In this document: positions 23,745-32,500 of the stretch, in pieces | Position numbering within the stretch: the stretch's first letter is position 1 | How the letters are laid out: the number at the start of each line of letters is the position of its first letter | Assembly: GCA_902461815.1 (NCBI GenBank) | Contig: CABPZE010000016.1 | Span: 1 to 42,407, forward strand | Reading direction: 5' to 3' | Origin: CAG-390 sp003523225 | GTDB taxonomy: Bacteria > Bacillota > Clostridia > Oscillospirales > CAG-272 | Length of the DNA: 42,407 nucleotides | The notes under the pieces: generated by a model | The model's input: the letters and a program-made list of their open reading frames with translations, nothing else | Databases searched by the model: none | Told to the model about the DNA's origin: nothing | Translations under genes and position numbers: made by a program

Positions 23745-23794
23745 GTAAGTTGCGAAGCCGACAACAGATCACGGCTGACTTCACCGCAACTTAC
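23745..23794. other. Nested inverted repeat beside the att-like site
   Basis: GTAAGTTGCG (23745-23754) pairs with CGCAACTTAC (23785-23794). Inside it AGCCG (23756-23760) pairs with CGGCT (23772-23776). CGAGCGAAGCGAGG follows just before the repeat at 23819. Such dyads next to an att core can be recombinase arm or accessory sites, or a transcribed structure. Confidence 0.45.
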
Positions 23795-23818
23795 CCCGAG
23801 CGAAGCGAGGATGTTCAA

Positions 23819-23840
23819 AGTCCCACCTCCGCAACCATAT
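23819..23840 (+). repeat. Distal att-like copy of the tRNA-fMet 3' end
   Basis: Exact copy of 14976-14997, without the rest of a tRNA around it. It marks the right end of the island. Confidence 0.8.
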
Positions 23841-23872
23841 AGTGAAGCCAAAAAAGATATCATGGCTTCGAA

Positions 23873-23903
23873 CCCCCGAAATCTCACGATTTCGGGGGTT
23901 TTT
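23873..23903 (+). terminator. Terminator following the distal att copy
   Basis: CCCCCGAAATC (23873-23883) pairs with GATTTCGGGGG (23888-23898), then TTTTT. It sits 33 bp after the repeat, the position a terminator of the undisturbed tRNA operon would have. Confidence 0.85.
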
Positions 23904-24021
23904 CTCGCGTTTTCTCGCTTTTTCGCAATTATGAGGTTTGCGGATACAGAGTGCAGAAAAAAAGATATCATTTCAAAAAAACGGCTTCGGACAGGATTTG
24001 AACCATGCAGTACCCGTTTTT

Positions 24022-24067
24022 AAGGGCAGAAAGTGCGATGATTTTGCGCACCTTCTGCCCTTTTTTC
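24022..24067 (+). terminator. Strong orphan terminator
   Basis: GGGCAGAA-A-GTGCG (24024-24037) pairs with CGCAC-C-TTCTGCCC (24047-24060), then TTTTTT. No gene ends before it: 23904-24020 contains nothing I recognise. It may belong to a lost gene at the old tRNA locus. Confidence 0.8.
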
Positions 24068-24153
24068 GTATTTTTATATGTTAAATATTTGTGTCTGCCT
24101 GAAAGGAGGTTCGTCATCGGTTACATTTATAAAAAAGAAGATTGCGACTGCCG

Positions 24154-24636
24154 CTAGCACCACAGGTTGATGTTATAGAACAAAAGGTCAATATAGAAAT
24201 CATCTCCACCGACATTGATGTGATATTGATTTCCGAGAAACGCAAAGCCGATGCCAAGTTCCAATAGCAGCTTGGTGATGTCCTTGGCCAAGGCATTTTC
24301 GATGTCACGCTCTACCATGTCCTCGCTGAAAGTAATGAAATCGAAAATATACGGGTCTTTCATGGTCTGCAAGGAAATCTCACTTTGCGGAGAAGCGAGC
24401 CGATTTTCATAGTTTGCAATCTTTCCGGCAAGGACTTGACGATACAGACCGCTTTCGATCTGATGAATCAGGACATTATGCGACCAACCGTTTTCGGTTT
24501 TCTTTTGGATGTACCACACACGCTGATCTGCATCTTTTACCTTATCCAAAATAACGGGATTATGCGACCACGGTATTTGCGCAGACACTGTCTGCACAAA
24601 TGCTTCATCAGGATAAGTCTCCGCGAATTTTGGGAA
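24154..24636 (-). pseudogene. Internal fragment of a DUF1016/YhcG-type PDDEXK nuclease
   Basis: The frame shows the middle part of DUF1016 proteins: TVSAQIPWSHNPVILDKVKD, WYIQKKTENGWSHNVLIHQIE, FDFITFSEDMVERDIENALAKDITKLLLELGIGFAFLGNQYHI in pieces, and the start of the nuclease site GGDDFYIDLLFYN with its Asp. It breaks right there, before the Glu-x-Lys half of the catalytic site. Upstream, recognisable sequence (KFAETYPDEAFVQ) continues in frame to about 24636 and meets stop codons. Normal members are about 330-370 aa. Both ends are missing, so this is a dead remnant. Confidence 0.82.
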
Positions 24637-24780
24637 CGGTTATTATCGCATTTCCGCTTAGAAACAAGTGAATATAAATAATACTGCAAACTGCCTGTTC
24701 TGATAAAAACAACACTTTGAGGAAGAGAAAAAACACTCTCTATTTCAAATGAAAAGGGCTTTTGACGGCTTCCGATGACA

Positions 24781-24796
24781 AAACCGCGGCGGTTTA
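24781..24796 (-). terminator. Short terminator-like hairpin after the transglutaminase-like gene
   Basis: AAACCGC and GCGGTTT form a 7-bp dyad around one base, overlapping the stop codon at 24794-24796, with TTTTG on the minus strand. The region 24637-24780 between this and the DUF1016 remnant shows nothing else. Confidence 0.5.
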
Positions 24797-25813
24797 TCGG
24801 ATATCGTCCGTGCCGTCAGCCGTCATATCCTTCCTGAATGGGACGTAGTTTCCGCTCTTTGCGCGCTTGGCGGTTATTGCGATACATTCAAGCCACGCAT
24901 CGGAGCCGGGCACTGAGGCATCGGCGGAGGTCAGATCACAGTAATAATATCTGCCGGAAAGGCAGATCCGGTTCCACGCATGGTTTCCGCCGTCTTTTGT
25001 GCCGTCTGTGCGCACGCAGAAAAGACCTGCCTCGCCGCAAAGATGCTCCATGGCGGAGGCGTAGCCGCTACACACAGCACTGCCGTTTACCAGTGCGTTA
25101 TAGGCGGGGTAGGGAAGGCTCATTGTAGAAAGAGAGCTGTCATATTCGCACCGTCCGGTTATCACGGCGGCAAAATAGCGGTATTTTCCGAGATCGGAGA
25201 GACCGTCCGGCATACATTCGACGATACGCTTGCATACGGCGTCGAAAAGCTCCATACGGGCTGTTATTTCTTGCGTGTCATCTGTCGGTTGGTCGTTGGA
25301 GGTGCCGGGCAGGAAGTATATGGGGCGATAGGTGTTTCCGCTGACATCGGGGTAGTAGTAAGCTCGACAGCGCGGGTTGTCGGCTCTCAGCGCTTCGTCC
25401 GCCTCCATAAAGTCAGAAAACGCCGTTTTTCCGTAGCTGACGGAATCCCATTCATACGCTCCGACGGAATCAACTGCGGCAAGCAGCATATCGTAAATAT
25501 CGCGTACGGGGGCAGAGAGCCGGTCACGGCGGAGCGTGGGTACCGGTGCGCCGGAGGATATTTCGGCGGCGGGGTGCGCCGCCAGCAGGACGATTGCGTT
25601 CCGTATCGCGCTGTCGGCAATTTCTGAGGCACGCTGACCGTATTTTCCGTTATCCGCGGGCGGAAGAACCGCAGAAAAGGAGTCGCTTTGCTCAGTTGCG
25701 ACGCTGTCTGTCACATCGGAAACAAATTCGGGCGGTAAGGCGACACATGAGGTTAAAATGAGTATTGATATGGTGATTGCGCCGATGGCGTTTGCTGTGT
25801 TTTTAAGTTTCAT
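24794..25813 (-). CDS. Transglutaminase-like lipoprotein
   Basis: A 339-aa exported protein. The signal peptide ends in the lipobox ILTSC at about residue 23. A Ser/Thr/Pro-rich part follows up to about residue 55. The C-terminal half holds a transglutaminase-like fold with the full triad: Cys in VNGSAVCSGYASAMEHLC, His in GGNHAWNRI and Asp in RYYYCDLTSAD. These domains of bacteria are usually Cys proteases or structural modules at the cell surface; cross-linking activity is rare. GAGAGGAG lies 13 nt before the ATG. The gene stands alone between the nuclease remnant and the divergent MmcQ-type gene. Confidence 0.87.
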   Translation of the reverse strand: MKLKNTANAIGAITISILILTSCVALPPEFVSDVTDSVATEQSDSFSAVLPPADNGKYGQRASEIADSAIRNAIVLLAAHPAAEISSGAPVPTLRRDRLSAPVRDIYDMLLAAVDSVGAYEWDSVSYGKTAFSDFMEADEALRADNPRCRAYYYPDVSGNTYRPIYFLPGTSNDQPTDDTQEITARMELFDAVCKRIVECMPDGLSDLGKYRYFAAVITGRCEYDSSLSTMSLPYPAYNALVNGSAVCSGYASAMEHLCGEAGLFCVRTDGTKDGGNHAWNRICLSGRYYYCDLTSADASVPGSDAWLECIAITAKRAKSGNYVPFRKDMTADGTDDIR

Positions 25814-25918
25814 CTGTCGGTAAAGCTCCTCTCGTATTATCGTTGTACCTGTATTATATCACACGGCGGGGCAAAAGGCAACAAGTGCGCGAAAGGATAA
25901 AATCGCGCGTGTCCGCTG

Positions 25919-25947
25919 TTGAAAAAGTTGGGCTATAATGATATAAT
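25919..25947 (+). promoter_or_regulatory. Promoter of the MmcQ/YjbR gene
   Basis: TTGAAA (25919-25924), 17 bp, TATAAT (25942-25947), 55 bp before the start at 26003. A second TATAAT at 25934 has the wrong spacing. Confidence 0.8.
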
Positions 25948-26002
25948 CGTAGTGAAACATACGCAACGACCCGTTACGGCGGTTGTAAATTGGGAGGCAG
26001 GC

Positions 26003-26323
26003 ATGACAAAAGAAGCGTTTTTGGCGTTTTGCGGAGCCGAGCTCGGCACCGAGCCGTACTATCCGTTTGATGAGGATTTCGAGATGGCGGTATTGCGCCA
26101 CAAGGGAAGCCGCAAATGGTTTGCCGTTGTGATGAGGGTTTCGCGGCGCAAATTCGGTCTTGAAAGTGATGAGGCGGTTGATATTGTGAACCTGAAGATA
26201 CCGCTTGAAATGTTCGGGTTTTTCGACTGCACATTCCTTACCGTCTCTTCGCGTAGAAATATGATCTCTCCCTTTGCGGATCAGTACACATACTTGTTAT
26301 ATCAGTTAAAACGTAATCAGTAA
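26003..26323 (+). CDS. MmcQ/YjbR family protein with diverged C-terminus
   Basis: A 106-aa protein of the CyaY-like MmcQ/YjbR fold, small putative DNA-binding proteins. Typical are FLAFCGAELGTEPYYPFDEDFEMAVLRHKGSRKWFAVVMRVSRRKFGL and DIVNLKIPLEMFGFF, given here in adjoining parts of the same domain. After FGFF the usual YPAYHMNKxHW stretch is absent and replaced by an unrelated, shorter tail. No other frame restores it, so the tail has really diverged or been exchanged. GGGAGG lies 5 nt before the ATG. The function of the family is not established. Confidence 0.82.
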   Translation: MTKEAFLAFCGAELGTEPYYPFDEDFEMAVLRHKGSRKWFAVVMRVSRRKFGLESDEAVDIVNLKIPLEMFGFFDCTFLTVSSRRNMISPFADQYTYLLYQLKRNQ

Positions 26324-26412
26324 AGTATATGTAAACAATTTCGGCAGGCAAAGCGCGGCTTTTTTGATAACCGCGGTTTTTCAGCTACGCAATGACCTCC
26401 CGGATACCGTCC

Positions 26413-26494
26413 GGAAAGAAAATACCCCGTCCGGCGGATGTATGCCGGTTCGTTCTCCGGATCTTGGGCCTCCGAACCCTCATCCCGGACGGGG
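26413..26494 (-). terminator. Long stem-loop terminator of the large lipoprotein gene
   Basis: CCCCGTCCGG (26425-26434) pairs perfectly with CCGGACGGGG (26485-26494). The 50-nt loop has further dyads, and TATTTTCTTTCC follows on the minus strand. It begins 5 bp after the stop at 26499. The stretch from 26324 to 26412 is otherwise empty. Confidence 0.7.
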
Positions 26495-26498
26495 AGTG

Positions 26499-27863
26499 TC
26501 ATTCGCTTTTTTCCCAGTAGGGATAATCCGTAAACACAAACTCTCCTGCGGCATTTTTCTCTGCCGGCAGATCGACAAAGTGCTTTTTTCCGTCCGGAGG
26601 CATTCTTACGGCAATCACGACGGTAAATTTCCCGCCGCCCTCATCCCGGACGCTGTCCACACTGCTGTTGAAAGAGGCTTCGCCCCTGCGTTTTTTGCAA
26701 AGCACATAGACATTGCCCTTGCGTTCAATCAGTTCCCTGTCGGCAATGGCGCGGTTCAGCGTTTTGTCGGTAAATTCCTCCGAAAAAACCTTCAGGAATT
26801 TTTTGCGCACCTTCCCGACGGTGTCTGTATAATCATACGGAGGAAACATCGGCACATAATTCCGCCGCCTGAACCTTACGGGCTTACCGCTGCTCGGATA
26901 CTCGCCGGCAAAATTCAGGCTCAGCCAAAGGCTTCTCGCTTTATCTGCCATTTTCCTCGCATCTGCGTAATATAGGACTGTTCCGTCCTCAGGATAAAAT
27001 GCATACCCGTTTACACCGTGAAGACTTTCAATTATGGCAAGCTTATCGTTTTCATAATTATTCCAAATCGCAACAGCTTCCTCGGAAACACTTTTCGAAT
27101 ATGAAGCTATTGAATAATTGTCGCGTGCCGTAATAAATCTGACATCCTCGTCCGAAACAAGCCGCCCGACTTCTATTCTTCCTTTATAGGAATCTGATGA
27201 ATAACCATATGTATCGTTGTCGATTATAAAAAATGTAAGTTCACTTCCGTCGGTTTTATCAACATAAAACGCCACCTGGTTTTCGGAAAAGCTTGCCGTA
27301 ACGGTACCCACCCAGCTTTCCGGCAGTGTGATCTCATAGGTGCCTTCGGAAAACCGTACCGAGCTTATTTTTTCGGTCGTTATGAGCTTACAAAGCTCCT
27401 GCGCAAATGACGAATAGTTTTTCGGAAAGCTGTTGGTTCCTCGGGCGTTTATCTCCGTCCCGTCCGTCAACACGACCTCAAAGCTCATACCGGTACCGTC
27501 AAGGGCCTGGGAATCGTGCCCGCGAAAGCCTGCCCATTCCGCTATTTTATAGTTACCGAATACTGCGCACAGCTTTTGAAAAACGCTCTCATCTGCGTCA
27601 ATTGCGCGAACGACATTGCGGCACTCCACATTTCCGGAGGTCTTATCATCCCACATTTCCGTGCTGATGTAATACTCCAAATGAACGCCGTTCTCCGTTT
27701 TGTATCCCTCATAAACACGGTGCTGTGCCGTCATATCGGTTTGCACCAGCTTAAAGCTTTTGAAATCCATAGGATCCCCTCCGTAATAATTATTATCATT
27801 ATTACTACAATTGTTATACTTTGAAGCACAAGCGGAAACGGATATTAAAAAAATGAATACCAA
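26499..27863 (-). CDS. Large lipoprotein of unknown function with doubtful start codon
   Basis: About 454 aa from a TTG at 27863, but the signal peptide is then cut: the preceding in-frame codons read KKLLLCFI and belong to an N-terminus that leads to the lipobox SVSAC. The only codon before KK with suitable spacing from AAAGGATGG is ATA at 27890, directly preceded by a TAA stop. The mature part has an Asn-rich linker (NNCSNNDNNYYGG) and beta-rich domains: a middle segment resembling an autoaggregation-type barrel (ITLPESWVGTVTASFSENQVAFYVDK) and an acidic, aromatic C-terminus. I do not recognise the family. It is alone between two terminators, so it is a single-gene transcript, apart from possible read-through from the cluster upstream. 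Confidence 0.7.
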   Translation of the reverse strand: MVFIFLISVSACASKYNNCSNNDNNYYGGDPMDFKSFKLVQTDMTAQHRVYEGYKTENGVHLEYYISTEMWDDKTSGNVECRNVVRAIDADESVFQKLCAVFGNYKIAEWAGFRGHDSQALDGTGMSFEVVLTDGTEINARGTNSFPKNYSSFAQELCKLITTEKISSVRFSEGTYEITLPESWVGTVTASFSENQVAFYVDKTDGSELTFFIIDNDTYGYSSDSYKGRIEVGRLVSDEDVRFITARDNYSIASYSKSVSEEAVAIWNNYENDKLAIIESLHGVNGYAFYPEDGTVLYYADARKMADKARSLWLSLNFAGEYPSSGKPVRFRRRNYVPMFPPYDYTDTVGKVRKKFLKVFSEEFTDKTLNRAIADRELIERKGNVYVLCKKRRGEASFNSSVDSVRDEGGGKFTVVIAVRMPPDGKKHFVDLPAEKNAAGEFVFTDYPYWEKSE

Positions 27864-27899
27864 GATAAAACATAAAAGTAGCTTTTTTATTTATCCATC

Positions 27900-27942
27900 C
27901 TTTCCAAAAGGCACCGAATCCCATTCGGTGCCTTTTGGAAAG
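27900..27942. terminator. Perfect 20-bp stem terminator, bidirectional
   Basis: Positions 27900-27919 and 27923-27942 are perfect reverse complements with a CCC loop. The core CCAAAAGGCACCGAAT/ATTCGGTGCCTTTTGG carries the A and T runs inside the stem. It ends the 11-gene minus-strand cluster. The outer CTTTCC/GGAAAG part also covers the ribosome site of the next lipoprotein gene. Confidence 0.85.
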
Positions 27943-27974
27943 AAGCTTGCAGCAGCAAGCCTCTCCCGCATAGA

Positions 27975-28316
27975 CTATGACATTTTCGGAAACCCGAGGT
28001 TATAGACACCGCAGGCATAGAGCTTTCCGTCCCTGAACCAGACGTGCATGACTCTTGCTTTGCTTTCGGCGGAATACCACGAATAGATCTGAGCATTGCG
28101 GTCGGCGTCGTAGCGGTATTCCGACGGGTCAACACCGATATGCGCAACAACATCCGCATAGGTAAGCTCTGCCTGCTCCGCGGCAAAGAAATAGTTCAGT
28201 CCGCCGAAATAATCTCTGAACGTCTCCTTCAGAACCTCCTCGCCGGCACGCCCGCTGCACATGGCCTGCGGCTCCGTCGATTCCATATCAAGATTGTACG
28301 GATTATCTGTATTCAC
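27975..28316 (-). CDS. Small soluble hypothetical protein
   Basis: A 113-aa protein starting at GTG 28316, chosen because GGAGGG lies 6 nt upstream and the frame further upstream (to 28424) is Arg-rich and unlike a protein start. Visible parts: a short leader, GRAGEEVLKETFRDYFGGLNYFF, a helix-turn (LTYADVVAHIGVDPSEYRYD), then paired strands (AQIYSWYSAESKARVMHVWFRDGKLYACGVYNLGF). The last part, alternating aromatic and polar residues, suggests a small beta meander. I recognise no family. It is the last gene of the cluster that starts near 41 kb, before the 20-bp-stem terminator. Confidence 0.65.
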   Translation of the reverse strand: MNTDNPYNLDMESTEPQAMCSGRAGEEVLKETFRDYFGGLNYFFAAEQAELTYADVVAHIGVDPSEYRYDADRNAQIYSWYSAESKARVMHVWFRDGKLYACGVYNLGFPKMS

Positions 28317-28416
28317 TGTATTTCCCTCCGTCAAATGTTCTGTCTCCCGGCGAAATCGCCGCGATACAGCGTCGGCGCGTCGCAAAACACGCTTCCCCGC
28401 ATCGCGGCAGACACCG

Positions 28417-28435
28417 CCGGACAAAATCAGTCCGG
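28417..28435 (-). other. Short stem-loop between the two hypothetical genes
   Basis: CCGGAC (28417-28422) pairs with GTCCGG (28430-28435). The 120-bp gap has further GC dyads but no T-tract, so it is not a clear terminator. Confidence 0.4.
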
Positions 28436-28436
28436 A

Positions 28437-28850
28437 TCAGACCCTCTCAAGAACAAGCATTCCGTAACTGTACTCAAGACAGCCGTCGTCCCTTACCGGG
28501 ATCTCGGCAAAGGGATCGCACTTTTCGCCAAGGACCTCTCCCTCAATCTTGGTATCGTAGAAGTACTTGCCGTTCTCTTCCTTCCATTCGGTCGCCTCGA
28601 TCACGGCATAGCCGTCATCACGCACCTCGACGCCGTGCTTTGCCGCTTCTTCCTTCATTTCTTCGGGAACGCGCATGAGCGTGTTGAGAACGCCGCCGTC
28701 GGCAAACTCGGTCAGGTACTGCATCATTTCAACGGCGTCCTCAAATCTCTCATCCTCCGGCGGGTTATCGGGTGTGAAAACCTTCTCACCGTCCGGTGTG
28801 GGCACATGAACTTCCTTGACTTTCCAAACTCCGCGAACATCCATATACAT
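28437..28850 (-). CDS. Acidic hypothetical protein
   Basis: A 137-aa acidic protein: an initial strand pair (VRGVWKVKEVHVPTPDGEKVF), a helix (RFEDAVEMMQYLTEFADGG), EEMKEEAAKHGVEVRDDGYAVIEATEW and closing strands (KYFYDTKIEGEVLG, CLEYSYGMLVLERV). The order strand, helix, strands with Trp near the start is reminiscent of lipocalin-like or calycin-type folds, but I cannot assign a family. AAGGAG lies 4 nt before ATG 28850 and 10 nt before ATG 28844; either may be used. It follows the DUF6935 gene by 21 bp and is surely cotranscribed with it. Confidence 0.7.
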   Translation of the reverse strand: MYMDVRGVWKVKEVHVPTPDGEKVFTPDNPPEDERFEDAVEMMQYLTEFADGGVLNTLMRVPEEMKEEAAKHGVEVRDDGYAVIEATEWKEENGKYFYDTKIEGEVLGEKCDPFAEIPVRDDGCLEYSYGMLVLERV

Positions 28851-28871
28851 TTTCTCCTTCTCATCAAATCA

Positions 28872-29441
28872 TCATGCCCACGGGTCGGCGGACTTGGGGG
28901 TACGGACGCCTGTCAGCAGGTACTGCTCCCACAAAAACCACTTGCCGTCGGACGGACGCTGACGCAGCTTGATGGGACGGGGAGCGTCCGCGCCGCCGCA
29001 GGGGATAAACAGCTTCATGTAGCCCTGCTCCTCGCCGGATACATGATTGCTTTCGACCGTGATCGTATACGGCTCTGCAGGCGTATAATCGTTGTCCGGA
29101 GTCGAACCGGCGAAATAGGTGAAGGGCAGGTAGGTCTTGCCGTCACGGAAACGGTCGTTGATGAAGGAGATCTCCTGTCCGTTCAGCGGACGGGGACCGC
29201 GCAGCCAGTTCAGCATTTCGGTTCCGATGTTCTTGTCGGCTGCATAAGCGCAGAGCGCAAGAACCGTAAGAGCCGCCGTCTTGAAGGGAGTGTCAAGACT
29301 TGCTTCGGGAAGCGCCTGAAGCTCCTCAAGGCTTTCCGGAAGCGCCCTGAAGGTAAATGTCTCCTTCTTGTTTCCGACCGACTTTGCCGCGGTGCTGACC
29401 GCCTGTTTTGCCGAGCTTTTCAGTTTGTCAAAGATACTCAT
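28872..29441 (-). CDS. DUF6935 family protein
   Basis: A 189-aa soluble protein that I recognise as DUF6935-like: MSIFDKLKSSAKQAVSTAAKSVG, ETFTFRALPESLEELQALPEASLDTPFKTAALTVLALCAYAADKNIG in pieces, WLRGPRPLNGQEISFINDRF, and the end QRPSDGKWFLWEQYLL with KSADPWA. The amphipathic N-terminus (KLKSSAKQAV) may touch membranes. GGAGG lies 11 nt before the ATG at 29441; the frame extends to 29483 but without a site. The function of the family is unknown. It sits downstream of the two anchored surface proteins in the SPFH cluster, after a 132-bp gap with a hairpin. Confidence 0.78.
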   Translation of the reverse strand: MSIFDKLKSSAKQAVSTAAKSVGNKKETFTFRALPESLEELQALPEASLDTPFKTAALTVLALCAYAADKNIGTEMLNWLRGPRPLNGQEISFINDRFRDGKTYLPFTYFAGSTPDNDYTPAEPYTITVESNHVSGEEQGYMKLFIPCGGADAPRPIKLRQRPSDGKWFLWEQYLLTGVRTPKSADPWA

Positions 29442-29473
29442 TTTCTGTTGTCCTCCAATAATATATTCCGGTC

Positions 29474-29512
29474 GGTGCCGCACCGCGGGTCTTATCCTGA
29501 CGGTGCGGTACC
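29474..29512 (-). other. Stem-loop between surface-protein and DUF6935 genes
   Basis: GGTGCCGCACCG (29474-29485) pairs with CGGTGCGGTACC (29501-29512), 12 bp with one G-T, 15-nt loop. There is no T-tract on the minus strand, so partial read-through or RNA processing is more likely than full termination. Confidence 0.55.
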
Positions 29513-29573
29513 GCCTGTTTACCTATTCGGCGCCGCCGGCGCTTCCGGGATTACCGGGAGTGCTGCCGTCGGT

Positions 29574-32500
29574 CTATTTCTTTTTCTTTTTTACCAGCAC
29601 AATGATCAGTGCGGTCAGTCCGGCTCCGACAACTACCGAAGCTGCCGCAACCGCCGCCGGAAGAATCCATTCCCTGTTCTCCGTGCCGGTATTTCCGCCG
29701 GGCTTGCCGGTTCCGGCGGGATCCTTCGATTCCGCGCCGCCCGAGGGATTGGTTTCACTCTTCCTGATAACGGTGTTTTCGTTCCGCTTCTTTCCGCAGA
29801 CGGTGCACTCCTCGTGACTGATACCGTCCTCGGTGTCCGTTGCGGGTTTGTCTGTCTTCCAGACAAAGCTGTGCTCTTCCCTGTTCAGATACTCTGAGCA
29901 GCTCTTGTCGCGGCAGGCGTTCCAGTGGTAATTCTCATCGAAATACCATTTGCCGGTATCGGCTTCGTGGTTGTGAGGTCCTTCGGCATCCCTGTACTCC
30001 GCCGAAAGCTTCACCGCGCCCTCCGGCATTGTGAAGGTGACGGTTGCCGCCGACGCATCCTCAAGAGTGATCCCCTCCGCAGCCCATCCGGCGAAGACCT
30101 TGCCTTCGGGAGCGGAATCGGCTGTCACCGTTACGCTCTCGCCGGCAGCGGCTCTTGCAAGCGTATTTCCGGCGGAATCGACAGCCTTGCCTCCGGCAAC
30201 GCTTATCTCGTAGTCGGTAATTGCTGGCTCGACGTCGGTTTTCATTACCTTGCCGCAGTCATAGCACTCGGTGTGCATCTTTCCCTCAACTCCGACACCC
30301 GCCTCGGTATCGGTTATCCACGGGCTTTCGGTATGCTCTGCATACTCGCTGTTCCCGCAGACCGTGCATTTATGAACGTGCTTGCCCTTTGAATCGTCGT
30401 TCGTCCATGCGCCGTAGGTGTGTTTCTCTGTTTCAAGCATACCACAGGAGCAGACGCGCTGATGGTTCAGCGAACCCATATTTGAAGGCGTCCACTTTCC
30501 GAAGCTGTGGTTGTCGACAGTCACCGTACAGGTGCCGACAAGCGAGCTGTCGTTGTTGGCTTTGGCGGTTATCGTCGCACTGCCCTTTCCGACGGCGGTA
30601 ATGAATCCTGTGTTTTCATCGACCTTCACGACCTTGGGATTGCTGCTGCTGTACTTTATGGTGAAGGTACCGACAGCGTCGACGGGCGCTATTGCCGCAT
30701 TCAGCTTCCAGCCGCCTCCGACGTGCATCGAGAGCGACTTTGTGCTGACGGTAACGCCGGTCGGCTTTACGACGGGGGTCTCCCTGACGGTCAGCATGAA
30801 CTGAGCACGGTAGGCGGCAGAGGGTTTCTCGCCGGGCTTGAGAATACAGAGCACCACCGCGACAGGGTCTGTGGTCTTCTTCTTCGCGATAACCTTTCCG
30901 CCCTCTATCTTGGCGTACTCGTTCTCAAAATCGTAAATATACGTGGTGTAGCCGAGGTTATCCTTGGTCTTCTTTCCGACTCCCCATACCAGCGAATATC
31001 CCTGGACATCGCGCGGAAGGATCGACGGAAGGTCGGTCGGAAGAGTATACGCCTCGCCCTCTTCAAGAGTAACATCGCTGAAATCCGGTTTATAGCTCAG
31101 AATGGGAGAGCTTGGTCCCATGTCCGTGGGCGTATATACAACGACCTGCACACCGCCGTAGGTGTTCTGCATAGGACCTGAAGGTCCGGGATAGTACAGT
31201 GCGAACGACCCGTAGCCCACCTTCTTTCCCTTGATGGTTATGGTGGTAAAGCCGTTGAGATCCGTCACCTTGTTCTTCGGAGAAACGATCTCGAAAAACT
31301 GAGTGTCGTACGACGACGGCGACTTGACTTCAAAATAAGTGAATTCGTTTGCCGTGGCAGGGTTCAGCTTCACCTTGAGATTAACGGTCTGACCGGGTTT
31401 TACAAACACCGTGCCGTTTTCAACCCCGTCAAAGGTGATACCTCCCAGCCGCACTATTTCGTCAATCAGAAGCTCCTGGGAATGGACAATGAAGCCCGGA
31501 TTCTTCACATCGGTTTCGGCAAGACGGTAGTAGAAGTACAGCCTGTCGCCGGTATAGTACCCTTTTCCCGTCGCCGAGGTCAGCTTCTTACTCCAGTCGA
31601 TCTCGCTGAGGTCAGTGTAACTGTTTTTGCTTACAACGTAATCGTACTTCGTGCTGTCGAAGTTTGTGATCCTGTATCCGTCGTAATAGTCTTTTGACTT
31701 TGTCGCAACAACATCAAGCGGTGCGGGTGTTCCGGGATTGTTGGCCTTTTTGACAAAGAGCGCCTTTCCGTGAATAGCTCCGTAGTACTTGGTGCCGTCC
31801 TTGCCGTAAACCGACAGGTACACGTACTTATTGACGTATTCAGCCTTGTTCAGCTTGATCGACGGACCGTTTTCGCCCTTGATATCCTTGCCGACGCCGG
31901 TTTCAGGATCGTTATACGTCCACTGATACACAACTCCGCTCAGGTCGGTAACGTTCGGCAGTGTAGCCGTGATGGTGCCGCCGTAGAACGCGTCGGTCTT
32001 GGAATACTCGACCGGTCCTTTGAGCAGAACGCCCTCCTCAAGCGCAACCGTTGTCAGCGTCTTGGTTATGCAGCTGAGTCCGTCCCAACAGATCAGGGTT
32101 CCGGGGTTCCTGTAGTACCACTCGACAAAGAGCGTGTATGTCCCCGTCTTCGGCACCTTGAAGGTATTGTTGCCTCTGGATTCGTATAGCAGCTTGGTTC
32201 CGTCGTATACGGATATCAAGAAATTCTGCTTGACCCGTCCCTCTTTTTCAAGCTGGAGGAACCATTCGGGAAGCGGGACACTGACGCTGAAGGAATACGG
32301 CTTGCCGGCATAGAGCGGAACCATTCCGTCGCTGCTTATCTCGGCACCGTTTATCTTGATGTCCATATCTTCTTTGTCCGGCATGGAGCCGCTTCGCGAC
32401 ATCCTGATCGTATACGGACTGTCTTTGGAGCTTCGTGCCGAATAAAACGTATCCACGAGCCACGACTTATGAATCTTGCCGTATACGTTCAGCTCCGTCC

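Noticed and set aside
23627..23971. Open frame spanning the distal att repeat on the minus strand
   Set aside because: It runs through a strong bidirectional terminator, the att copy and another terminator, and has no ribosome site.
23980..24010. tRNA fragment on the minus strand (GGTTCAAATCCTGTCC)
   Set aside because: The T-loop-like word has no matching T-stem, no acceptor and no anticodon arm nearby.
28044..29897. Long open frame of about 600 codons on the plus strand
   Set aside because: It runs antisense across several minus-strand genes that have ribosome sites, signal peptides or family motifs; its own translation is Arg/Gly/His-rich and unlike any protein.
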